Shown piece by piece: positions 1 to 7,352 of a stretch of DNA of 64,000 nucleotides. Source of the DNA: Dasania marina DSM 21967 (GTDB lineage: Bacteria; Pseudomonadota; Gammaproteobacteria; Pseudomonadales; Dasaniaceae); NCBI RefSeq assembly GCF_000373485.1, contig NZ_KB891578.1, positions 1 to 64,000 of the forward strand, given 5' to 3'. Each line of letters begins with the position of its first letter. Positions within the stretch are counted from its first letter, which is position 1. The notes under the pieces were generated by a model that was given only the letters and a program-made list of their open reading frames with translations, ran no database searches and had not been told where the DNA came from. The translations under genes were made by a program, and so were the position numbers.

Positions 1-1222
1 TGTGGTTTCAATTGGTCATTGCAACGCTATTCTTTAATTAAGGAGAGCGTCGCTATGAAACGAAGAAAACGAATATATTATACCGCCGAGCAGAGAGAGT
101 TAATGTGGGATCGCTACCAACAAGGTGACTCACTAGCCGATATAGCTCGGCTATTTGATAGGTATCACTCATCAATTGAGCACATCATCGCTGAAACCGG
201 TGGCATACGACCTCCAGTCCGAAAAAGGTCGAGCCGTTGTTTGTCGTTATCCGAGCGAGAGGAAATATCCAGAGGCATAGCGACTGATGAATCAATTAGA
301 GAGATAGCGAGTGGGCTTTGTCGCGCTCCGTCTACAATTAGTCGTGAAATTAATCGTAACGGAGGATACGACCTCTATCGGGCTAGCCGAGCAGATAAAG
401 TCGCATGGGAGAGAGCCAAGCGGCCAAAGCGATGTAAGCTGCTATGTAATCAATCGCTTAGTATGATCGTCGCTCGAAAACTTAAAGCTGGATGGTCTCC
501 TCAACAAATATCAGGTTGGTTGAAGAGAGAATATTCGGCAGGTGAGAACTTTTACGTGTCACACGAAACTATTTATAAAACGCTTTATATACAAGCGCGA
601 GGAGCCTTAAAAAAAGAGCTTATTCAGTGCCTGCGATCACAACGTGTTAAGCGTAGATCAAAGTATTCTAGTCTTAAAGGCGTAGGGCGGGGAAAGATCG
701 TAGATGCCATTACCATTAGTGAGAGACCCGCATCCGTTGAAGATAGAGCGGTACCTGGTCACTGGGAGGGCGATTTAATTGCAGGTACCCACAACAGCTA
801 TATAGCGACGCTAGTTGAGCGGCATTCGCGATACGTCATGCTCGTGAAAGTAGCAGACAGAAAGACAGCCACTGTAGTTACAGCGTTAATCAAACAATCA
901 AAAAAGTTACCCAACGAACTCTATAAATCTCTGACATGGGATCGCGGTAGTGAGCTGTCCGCTCACAAGAGATTTACGCTAGCGACAGATATTAAGGTCT
1001 ACTTTTGTGACCCTCAGTCACCGTGGCAGCGAGGCTCTAATGAAAATACTAACCGGTTATTGCGGCAGTATCTTCCAAAAGGAACAAACCTGTCTGATCA
1101 CTCCCAAGCAAAGTTAAATGGGATAGCTCGACGACTCAACGAAAGGCCGAGAAAAACATTGGAATACGAAACACCTGCTGCTAGATTTAATACTTGTGTT
1201 GCAGCGACCGCTTGAGATCACC
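1..1222 (+). mobile_element. Complete IS30-family insertion sequence
   Basis: The window opens on a terminal sequence (TGTGGTTTCAATTGGTCATT) that closely matches the known left end of IS30. An imperfect inverted copy lies at 1198-1222, about 18 of 25 positions identical, and overlaps the transposase stop codon. Between them is one full-length transposase gene. The span of about 1222 bp equals the classic IS30 length. The flanking target duplication cannot be checked because the left flank lies outside the window. Confidence 0.85.
55..1215 (+). CDS. IS30-family transposase
   Basis: DDE transposase that would cut and rejoin the ends of the surrounding element. The ATG at 55 is chosen over the in-frame upstream start at 19 because AAGGAG lies at 40-45 with normal spacing. 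The N-terminus carries two helix-turn-helix stretches (around DSLADIARLFDR and REIASGLCRAPSTISREINR) that would bind the inverted repeats. The catalytic core shows WEGD, TWDRGSE and the ENTNRLLRQYLPKG block typical of IS30, which supply the D, D and E residues. The length of 386 residues is normal for the family and no frameshift is seen, so the element may still be active. The stop codon lies within the right inverted repeat. Confidence 0.93.
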   Translation: MKRRKRIYYTAEQRELMWDRYQQGDSLADIARLFDRYHSSIEHIIAETGGIRPPVRKRSSRCLSLSEREEISRGIATDESIREIASGLCRAPSTISREINRNGGYDLYRASRADKVAWERAKRPKRCKLLCNQSLSMIVARKLKAGWSPQQISGWLKREYSAGENFYVSHETIYKTLYIQARGALKKELIQCLRSQRVKRRSKYSSLKGVGRGKIVDAITISERPASVEDRAVPGHWEGDLIAGTHNSYIATLVERHSRYVMLVKVADRKTATVVTALIKQSKKLPNELYKSLTWDRGSELSAHKRFTLATDIKVYFCDPQSPWQRGSNENTNRLLRQYLPKGTNLSDHSQAKLNGIARRLNERPRKTLEYETPAARFNTCVAATA

Positions 1223-1299
1223 GCCATAATTGTTATATCTGGAAACTCTATAAAATAAACTGTTAAATATAAGAAAATTTGCCGGAGCAATATAATAAT

Positions 1300-1878
1300 A
1301 TGTCAAAGAAGACATCTAGCCTTGGATATAGGGTATGGAACCAAATGAGGCTAGCGATGCATGTAAATTCGTACTTTCAAATTTATAGTGAATTTATGAA
1401 TCCCAATAATCGGATTCATTGGTCCTGGGGTGTTGGTTATGTTCTAAATAGTGCTGGGCAAGCACTATTTTCAGTCCATGATAGTGCACTTGGATATGAT
1501 GAAGTCAAAGCGAGGAGTTAGCCTTTACAGTCTCATTGGTGAAGCGTTTGAGGGGGGTATATCACTCAAGCCGAAGAGGTCTCTCTTAAAAAAGAGATCG
1601 ATAAGTTCAGTGTCGTAATAAAAAATATTAATATGCAAAGGAACAATCTAGTGGCGCACCGGTCACCATCTTTAACATTCAAAGCGATAAAAGATAAATA
1701 TCCAGTTAGCACTGACGATCTGTCTAAGCTTACAGAAACTTATTACGAAGTCACAGTTCGGCTTTATCAACGTGTGCCTTTCCATAATCAGTGGCAATTA
1801 CTTGACCTAGAGCCTGGCTTGAAAGAAATGATGAAGGCTTTGGTGTCGCGGGACGAACAAGGTTCGGAAAAGATTTAG
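1300..1878 (+). pseudogene. Frameshifted gene with a HEPN-like motif
   Basis: Three reading-frame segments join into one plausible protein of about 190 residues. Frame 1 runs from the ATG at 1300 to KARS at 1518. The middle piece SLYSLIGEAFEGG is read one base out, at about 1517-1557. The last piece begins YITQAEEVSLKKEIDKF and runs to 1878 in the original frame. A one-base gain near 1515-1520 and a one-base loss in the G run at 1552-1557 would explain this. The last segment has RNNLVAH, an R-x5-H arrangement like the catalytic motif of HEPN ribonucleases such as AbiU2-like proteins, followed by further helical sequence. The HEPN assignment is an inference from this motif and the all-helical look. 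The gene may have been damaged near the IS30 insertion. Confidence 0.5.
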
Positions 1879-2004
1879 GGTTCAAGAGAGCGATCAACAG
1901 GGTCAGAGTCGTTAAAAAACAACCCATGAGCTATTGGTAGTTTCCGAGCCTAATTAATTTACCCTAAGTGCTCTTTTATTTACTAGCTGCTAACCACTGC
2001 CGGA

Positions 2005-2853
2005 CTATCTGAGTTTACCCAAACTTTGCAAAGCGATAGGCAACACAATAAGCGCTATACCCACTAGCGAAAGCACATCTAAATATTCCTCAAAATAAAC
2101 CATGCCTATTAGGCTAACAAAAATCAGCCCCGAGTATTCGGCGATGGCTAGTTGTGAGGTGGGGGCTCGGTGATAAGAAAATACGCATGTGCCGTGGTAG
2201 AGCAGGGAAAAGAGTGCGCTAATGGCAATTAACCCTAACTCCAATGCCGACATAGGTTGCCAAAAGATAACCGCTAACACGCCGGCTAGGGGTAGCCCTA
2301 AGAGGTTGGTCCAGATTAAGGTAATGCTGACGGGTTGCTCTACCGGCAGTTTTTTAACCAGTACATTAAACAATGCCCAAGTAAAAGCTGTGCCTAAGGC
2401 AAATAGTGCAGCCCAATGAAACTGTGAAGGGCGCAACACAATTAACACGCCAATAAAGCCTAGTGCTGTGGCTAGGGTATGAGCTAGTGGTACTTTTTCT
2501 TTCATTATCCATATGGATAACGGCAGCATAATTAAAGGTGCGGCATAAAATACGGCATTGGCGGTGGCCAGTGGTAGGTGGGTAAGTGCCACCATTGCGC
2601 AGCCGCTACCCACTAATACTAGGTGCGCTCTAAGTGTGGTGACGGTGCCGTGTTTTAGTGTGCGTTGACTTGCGCTGCAACGAAGCCAAAAGGGTAATAG
2701 TAGCAGCAGACAGCATAGCTGCCGGATAAAAATATATTGAAAGGCGGATACGCCACCGTCTAATAATTTTACCGCCACGTCCGATAAAGACATGACAAAG
2801 TTACCGGCTATTAATACTAAAATAGCTAGGGTTACCACGCTAAGGTATTTCAC
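2005..2853 (-). CDS. EamA/DMT-family transporter
   Basis: Ten-helix inner-membrane permease of the drug/metabolite transporter superfamily. The protein is almost entirely hydrophobic, begins with a membrane helix (YLSVVTLAILVLIAGNFVM) and shows the internal duplication into two five-helix EamA halves; the length of 282 residues is standard. Family members export amino acids, metabolites or toxic compounds, and the substrate cannot be told from sequence. Its start overlaps the stop of the upstream ElaA-like gene by 4 bases, so it is the last gene of the minus-strand run that starts at the NorR-type regulator. A role in nitrosative stress is possible only by association. Confidence 0.85.
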   Translation of the reverse strand: MKYLSVVTLAILVLIAGNFVMSLSDVAVKLLDGGVSAFQYIFIRQLCCLLLLLPFWLRCSASQRTLKHGTVTTLRAHLVLVGSGCAMVALTHLPLATANAVFYAAPLIMLPLSIWIMKEKVPLAHTLATALGFIGVLIVLRPSQFHWAALFALGTAFTWALFNVLVKKLPVEQPVSITLIWTNLLGLPLAGVLAVIFWQPMSALELGLIAISALFSLLYHGTCVFSYHRAPTSQLAIAEYSGLIFVSLIGMVYFEEYLDVLSLVGIALIVLPIALQSLGKLR

Positions 2854-3344
2854 TGGCTAGAGCTAAGCCGCATATCAATATGTGGGATGTCATCCTCTAG
2901 GTAGCTATCAGAAAAAGCCTTAAAACCAAAGCGGCCATAAAAATCACTGAGATGTAGTTGTGCGCCTATATCAATGGCGCAGTGGGGCCATAGCTGGCGA
3001 CACTGGGTGATGGCGGTGTTGATCAGTAGTTGCCCTAGGCCGTTACCGCGGTGTGCGGGGTGGGTGACTATGCGACCTATGCTGACATGCTCATAGCTAA
3101 TGCCAGGGGCAAGTAGGCGGCTATAGGCGGCGAGCTGGCCATCTTGCCCATCTTGCCCATCTTGGCCTTCTTGATCACTTTCTTGATAACCCAGCAGGTG
3201 ATAACAACCGGGGTTTCTGTCTTTGTTATCCAACTCGTTATAGGGGCAGGTTTGCTCTACCACAAACACATCTACCCTGAGTTTCATTAACGCATAGAGT
3301 TGTTCGGTGTTGAGTTGGGCAAAGGGTAGGCATATCCAGTTCAT
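2850..3344 (-). CDS. elaA: ElaA-like GNAT N-acetyltransferase
   Basis: Small acetyl-CoA-dependent N-acetyltransferase resembling E. coli ElaA. Diagnostic matches are QLYALMKLRVDVFVVEQTCPY near the N-terminus, IGRIVTHPAHRGNGLGQLL (the acetyl-CoA pyrophosphate loop) and a C-terminal FYGRFGFKAF block. The ATG at 3344 is preferred because it aligns with the family N-terminus; an in-frame start at 3380 would add 12 residues. A GQD-repeat insertion, coded by three 9-bp units at 3141-3167, lies in a surface loop and is not typical of the family. The gene sits between a Crp/Fnr regulator and the EamA transporter and is probably co-transcribed with both. The acceptor substrate is unknown. Confidence 0.85.
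   Translation of the reverse strand: MNWICLPFAQLNTEQLYALMKLRVDVFVVEQTCPYNELDNKDRNPGCYHLLGYQESDQEGQDGQDGQDGQLAAYSRLLAPGISYEHVSIGRIVTHPAHRGNGLGQLLINTAITQCRQLWPHCAIDIGAQLHLSDFYGRFGFKAFSDSYLEDDIPHIDMRLSSSQ
3141..3167. repeat. Three 9-bp tandem repeats inside elaA
   Basis: Two exact copies of ATCTTGCCC and a third with one change stand head to tail. Being 9 bp long they keep frame and encode Gly-Gln-Asp repeats in the ElaA-like protein. Copy-number change would lengthen or shorten a loop without breaking the gene. Confidence 0.75.
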
Positions 3345-3416
3345 AGCGGGCTCATTAGCTGTGGTTTTACTGCTGCGCACTTTAGCGTTAACGCCCGGCT
3401 TTAGCCTTAACCTTTG

Positions 3417-3980
3417 TTAAGATTTCAGCCTTTTTTTAATGCGGCTTAAGCTTATAGGGGTAATGCCTATATACGAGGCGATTTGGTAGTCGGTGAGTTG
3501 CTGCTCTAGCTCGGGGTAGTTTTCGCTAAACAGCTTATAGCGTTGCTCGGGGCTATGTAGCAGCATGTAACGCTCTTTTCTTTCTTTATAGAGTAGCTGG
3601 TTTTCTAATAGCTTTTGATAAAAAGGCTGCGTTTGTTCGCGCCATAGCTGCACTTGTTTTATGGGCAGGCGTAGCAGTTGGCAGTGGGTGAGGGTGGCGA
3701 CTCTATAAGGTGATTGTTGTTGGGTGAGTAGGCTTTCAAAGCCGACTATAAAATCACCTTGCCAGTAAAACTCTTTGCTAAAACTCTTACCCTCATCGGT
3801 AAGGTAATAGGCTTGGCATAGCCCGCTCACTAAATAGTAAGCGTACTCAAGGGCATGGCCCTGCTTGCACAGCAGGGTTTGCGATGGCAGCTCTACCGCT
3901 TCGGCGTGCTGGCTGCATAGCTGTGCCTGCTCGGGGTTAAAACCCTGCTGTTGTAAAAAAGTAATAAAGCGCTGTTTCAT
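3417..3980 (-). CDS. Crp/Fnr-family transcriptional regulator
   Basis: Cyclic-nucleotide-binding-fold regulator of 187 residues. The N-terminal half is a beta-roll sensor domain (LPSQTLLCKQGHALEYAYYL onward); the C-terminal end is a short winged helix-turn-helix (LTDYQIASYIGITPISLSRI). The conserved Arg-Ser pair of true cAMP binders and the four-cysteine iron-sulphur site of Fnr are not evident, so the ligand is unknown; it resembles the short CRP-like regulators common in Bacteroidetes and marine Proteobacteria. It starts 5 bases after the stop of the NorR-type activator and belongs to the same minus-strand unit, which suggests a role in nitrosative or redox stress. Confidence 0.85.
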   Translation of the reverse strand: MKQRFITFLQQQGFNPEQAQLCSQHAEAVELPSQTLLCKQGHALEYAYYLVSGLCQAYYLTDEGKSFSKEFYWQGDFIVGFESLLTQQQSPYRVATLTHCQLLRLPIKQVQLWREQTQPFYQKLLENQLLYKERKERYMLLHSPEQRYKLFSENYPELEQQLTDYQIASYIGITPISLSRIKKRLKS

Positions 3981-3985
3981 ATCGG

Positions 3986-5563
3986 TTAAAGCCCTAGGCG
4001 TTTTTTTAAACGATAAAAATTGCTGCGGTCCATGGCGAGTGCCTGTGATACCTGCGCCTGATTGCCTTGGTGCTGGTGTAGTAATTGCTGTATCAGTTTG
4101 CGCTGAAAATCATCGGTGGCTAGCTTGAGGCTGATAGGGGTAGTTGTGGTGTCAGTCTCGCTCGTACCAGTATCAGTTGCGTCGCCGCTGGTAGTGTTGT
4201 CAGCTGTAATATGTTGCGCACTGCTGCTCTGCTCTATACCTAAATCATCGGCGGTAATCTGCAATAGCGATGCGGTGGCCAGGCTATTATTTTTGGCTTT
4301 TAATATGGCACGGCTGATGCTGTGTTCCAGCTCGCGTATATTACCCGGCCATTGGTAATGCAGTAGCTGTGTTTGGCTGTGAGGGTCTAGGCGCACCGCC
4401 GGTAGCCCTAAGCGCCTGCGCTGCTGCTCTATAAAAAAGCCCGCCAGTAATAATACATCCCGTTTGCGTTCGCGCAGCGGCGGCACATGTATGGGGTAGA
4501 CGCTTAAGCGGTGGTATAGGTCGGCGCGAAAGCGGCCGGCTGATACTTCCTGTGGCAGTTGGCGGTTGGTGGCGGCAATTATGCGTACATCCACCGACAG
4601 TGCTTGGTCGTTACCTATGCGTTGTATCTCACCGCTTTGCAGGGCGCGTAATAATTTTGCCTGTGCGGCTATGGGGATTTCACCCACCTCATCAAGAAAC
4701 AAGGTGCCGCCGTTAGCCAGCTCAAACTTGCCCGCCCGCGACTGAGTAGCACCTGAGAATGCGCCTTTTTCGTGGCCGAACAATTCACTTTCAATTAGGT
4801 TTTCGGGTAGCGCGGCACAGTTAACATAGACTAATGCAGCATTGGCTCTAGCGGAGTGCTGGTGAATTTGCTGCGCGACCAACTCTTTGCCCACGCCGGT
4901 TTCGCCGCAAATTAATACCGATAAATCGGATTCCCCTACGGTAGTGATTTCGCGGCGCAATGAGGCCATGGCAGGGCTTTTGCCTATCATGGGTTGAGCG
5001 CTGCGATCGGCTAATACCGATTGCACTACTTGGTGCTCGTGCTGCAGTTGCGCCTCTAGGCTGTGTATTAAGTCGGCCGCTTTCACGGTGGCTTCTGCTA
5101 AGTGTATAAAGGCTTCTAGTTCCACCATATTGATATGGTCAAAGCTGCCTATGCTTAATGCATCTAGGGTGAGTGCTCCCCAGGGCTTACCGTCTATGTA
5201 TAGGGATACGCCCATGCAGTCGTGTACATGCAGGCTGCCACTATTGGTATTGATTAGGCCGTCGTAGGGGTCTGGCAGGGTAGAGTCAGCGGCAAAGCGT
5301 ACCGGCTCGCGGCTTAATAAGATGGTGGCTAGGCGAGGGTGTTGGTCCACAGCAAATTCTCGGCCCATGGTATCTTCGCTGAGGCCGTCTACGGCTAGCG
5401 GAATCAGTTTGTGCTCTTGCAGCCGTAACAGGGCGGTGGCATCGCAGGGGAACACCTGTTTAACCGCCTGTAATAGCCTTTGCAAGCGTAGCTCTTCGGA
5501 TAGCGGTTGCGATAGGTCGCTGACAATAGCGAGTAGCGATTGAATAAATCGGCTTGTTGTCAT
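3986..5563 (-). CDS. norR: NorR-type NO-sensing sigma54 activator
   Basis: Bacterial enhancer-binding protein that would sense nitric oxide and activate the divergent hmp gene with sigma54 RNA polymerase. Domains in order: a GAF sensor (about residues 20-170) containing LPDPYDGL and a cysteine in HVHDCMGV, matching the mononuclear-iron pocket of NorR; an AAA+ domain (about 190-430) with Walker A GETGVGKE, the sigma54-contact loop GAFSGA (Ser in place of the usual Thr) and Walker B LFLDEVGEI; and a Fis-type DNA-binding helix-turn-helix at the C-terminus (QAQVSQALAMDRSNFYRLKK). The length of 525 residues is typical. Its position opposite hmp matches FhpR/NorR loci of Pseudomonas and Vibrio. Confidence 0.93.
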   Translation of the reverse strand: MTTSRFIQSLLAIVSDLSQPLSEELRLQRLLQAVKQVFPCDATALLRLQEHKLIPLAVDGLSEDTMGREFAVDQHPRLATILLSREPVRFAADSTLPDPYDGLINTNSGSLHVHDCMGVSLYIDGKPWGALTLDALSIGSFDHINMVELEAFIHLAEATVKAADLIHSLEAQLQHEHQVVQSVLADRSAQPMIGKSPAMASLRREITTVGESDLSVLICGETGVGKELVAQQIHQHSARANAALVYVNCAALPENLIESELFGHEKGAFSGATQSRAGKFELANGGTLFLDEVGEIPIAAQAKLLRALQSGEIQRIGNDQALSVDVRIIAATNRQLPQEVSAGRFRADLYHRLSVYPIHVPPLRERKRDVLLLAGFFIEQQRRRLGLPAVRLDPHSQTQLLHYQWPGNIRELEHSISRAILKAKNNSLATASLLQITADDLGIEQSSSAQHITADNTTSGDATDTGTSETDTTTTPISLKLATDDFQRKLIQQLLHQHQGNQAQVSQALAMDRSNFYRLKKRLGL

Positions 5564-5593
5564 ATTGATCTCTTGGTTGTGTTTCTGACTGCA

Positions 5594-5624
5594 ATCTATC
5601 GTTGTTAAGCTGACAACGGTAGAT
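5594..5624. promoter_or_regulatory. Probable NorR operator
   Basis: A near-perfect 31-bp palindrome whose core is GTTGT-N7-ACAAC at 5601-5617. This contains the established NorR half-site arrangement GT-N7-AC, and the outer arms (ATCTATC and GGTAGAT) add further symmetry with one mismatch. It lies about 70 bp upstream of the predicted hmp transcription start, a normal enhancer distance. Only one strong site is obvious, whereas E. coli norVW has three. Confidence 0.75.
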
Positions 5625-5655
5625 TATTTTTCCATATAAATCAACAGATTATATG

Positions 5656-5671
5656 TTGGTACGCTTCTTGA
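5656..5671 (+). promoter_or_regulatory. Sigma54 (-24/-12) promoter of hmp
   Basis: TTGGTACGCTTCTTGA matches the sigma54 consensus TGGCACG-N4-TTGC closely. The GG of the -24 element is exactly ten bases from the -12 dinucleotide, which reads GA instead of GC. It lies between the NorR palindrome and the hmp start at 5738, on the correct strand. Confidence 0.7.
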
Positions 5672-5737
5672 AAGAGCTAGTAGTAGTGGTGGTTTAAATA
5701 AGGCCGCCCACTGTTTTAATACGCTTAGGAGAGTGCA

Positions 5738-6922
5738 ATGTTGTCGCAGCAAAGTAAAGATTTGGTTAATGCCTCACTACCGGCCGTAGGCCCTAAAGTG
5801 GATGAGATTACCGCGGTGTTTTACCCGCTGATGTTTAGCCGTTACCCCGAAGTGAAAGCCTATTTTAACCAAGCGCATCAAGCGCAGGGCAGCCAGCCCC
5901 GAGCGTTGGCTAATGCCGTGGTGGCCTATGCCTCCAATCTTGATCGCCTAGAGCTGTTAGGTGATGCCGTGGCGTTAATTGTACAAAAGCATGTGTCGTT
6001 GAACATTTTGCCTGAGCATTACCCCATAGTGGGTGAATGTTTGTTGGCGGCAATAAAAGAAGTGCTGGGCGATGTAGCCAGTGATGAAATTTTAGCGGCT
6101 TGGGGTGAGGCCTACCAACAATTGGCAGAATTATTGATAGGCGCCGAAGAGCAGGCCTACCAGCAAAACGAACAGCAACTAGGTGGTTGGCGCGGTGAGC
6201 GTAAGTTTATCTTGCGCCGTAAAGAGCAAGAGAGTGAGGTGATTACGTCTTTCTATTTTGAAGCTGCCGATGGTAAGGCCATAGCCAAGCACTTAGCCGG
6301 TCAGTACATCACTATTGTGTTTGCTGTGAATGGCGAAGCCATACGCAGAAACTATTCTTTATCTAACCAGCCTGGCACCGAGTATTACCGCATCAGTGTT
6401 AAGCGCGAGCCAGGTGGGGTAGCTTCTAATTATTTGCATGATCATGTGAATGTGGGCGATGAGATGGCCTTAACGTCGCCATCAGGAAACTTTACCCTCA
6501 ACCAAGAAAGCCGCCCAGTGGTATTGCTTACCGGTGGTGTGGGGATTACCCCGGCGATGAGTATGCTTAATCCTGCAGTAGCCAGCGGCCGTGATGTACA
6601 CTTTGTGCACGCCGCAATTAATGGCCGCCACCATGCCTTTAAAGATCATGTCGATAACTTAGCGGGCCAACACAGTAATTTAAAAATAAATTACTGCTAC
6701 GAAAAACCCAGCGCTGAGGATAAACCCCATGCGCAGGGTTATCTTAATCGTGAGTTGTTAGAGGGCATGTTACCCAGCGATAAAAATATCGATGTGTATA
6801 TGCTGGGCCCTAAGCCGTTTATGCAGGCTAGCTATAATGCTTTAAAGGCATTGGGTGTGCCGGTAGAAAATATTCAGTATGAATTTTTCGGCCCGCTAGA
6901 AAGTTTAGAGTCGGCGGCATAA
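5738..6922 (+). CDS. hmp: Flavohaemoglobin, nitric oxide dioxygenase
   Basis: Converts nitric oxide and oxygen to nitrate in the cytoplasm using NAD(P)H. The globin domain (1-140) keeps the functional residues at the E. coli positions: Tyr29 (B10), Gln53 (E7) and proximal His85. The reductase half follows: FAD-binding RRNYSLS, then NAD-binding GGVGITPAMSML, and the C-terminal tail YEFFGPLESL. The length of 394 residues is normal. A strong ribosome site (AGGAG) precedes the ATG. The sigma54 promoter and NorR operator upstream, with the divergent NorR-type gene, indicate induction by NO. A hairpin terminator follows at 6954. Confidence 0.96.
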   Translation: MLSQQSKDLVNASLPAVGPKVDEITAVFYPLMFSRYPEVKAYFNQAHQAQGSQPRALANAVVAYASNLDRLELLGDAVALIVQKHVSLNILPEHYPIVGECLLAAIKEVLGDVASDEILAAWGEAYQQLAELLIGAEEQAYQQNEQQLGGWRGERKFILRRKEQESEVITSFYFEAADGKAIAKHLAGQYITIVFAVNGEAIRRNYSLSNQPGTEYYRISVKREPGGVASNYLHDHVNVGDEMALTSPSGNFTLNQESRPVVLLTGGVGITPAMSMLNPAVASGRDVHFVHAAINGRHHAFKDHVDNLAGQHSNLKINYCYEKPSAEDKPHAQGYLNRELLEGMLPSDKNIDVYMLGPKPFMQASYNALKALGVPVENIQYEFFGPLESLESAA

Positions 6923-6953
6923 AGTTATTGTTTTAAACGCGGTAGCTAACAAA

Positions 6954-6980
6954 GCCGCAGCGTAGCTCATACGCTGCGGC
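6954..6980 (+). terminator. Hairpin terminator after hmp
   Basis: A perfect 11-bp stem (GCCGCAGCGTA paired with TACGCTGCGGC) with a 5-base loop, followed by TATTTGTTAATTTT. It should end the hmp transcript before the DUF1971 gene. Confidence 0.8.
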
Positions 6981-7023
6981 TATTTGTTAATTTTACTTAA
7001 GTAAAAAACAGTGAGTGCATTTT

Positions 7024-7305
7024 ATGAAAGACTTACCCAGCGATGTAATAGCGTACAAGAAAACCCCAGAGTTTGATGAAAACACTGTGCCCAAAGGACT
7101 GTTAAAGGCACATCAAACTAAAGTTGGCGTATGGGGTAAAATCAACATACTGGCAGGCCAGCTAGAATACAGCATACTAGAGCCCGAGTTAGAGACAGTA
7201 GTGCTAAGCACAGAGCAGCACGGCGTAGTAGAGCCCACAGTGCTACACCAAGTAAAACCCCTAGGCAAAGTAAAATTTTACGTAGAGTTTTACCAGCTGC
7301 CTTAA
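7024..7305 (+). CDS. DUF1971 (YeaR/TehB-N-like) small protein
   Basis: Cupin-like protein of about 93 residues of the DUF1971 group, which includes E. coli YeaR and the N-terminal part of TehB. Recognisable parts are VIAYKKTPEFDENTVPKGLL, the beta-rich middle GVWGKINILAGQLEYS and the C-terminal VKFYVEFYQLP. Some relatives (yeaR) are induced by nitrate or nitric oxide, which fits the position behind hmp, although a terminator separates the two genes. The ATG at 7024 is chosen; a GTG at 7015 in the same frame is also possible. The biochemical role is unknown. Confidence 0.75.
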   Translation: MKDLPSDVIAYKKTPEFDENTVPKGLLKAHQTKVGVWGKINILAGQLEYSILEPELETVVLSTEQHGVVEPTVLHQVKPLGKVKFYVEFYQLP

Positions 7306-7352
7306 GCTAAGTCTTTTAAACTAGAGACTCCTTACTAGGAGCTAGCGACTCT

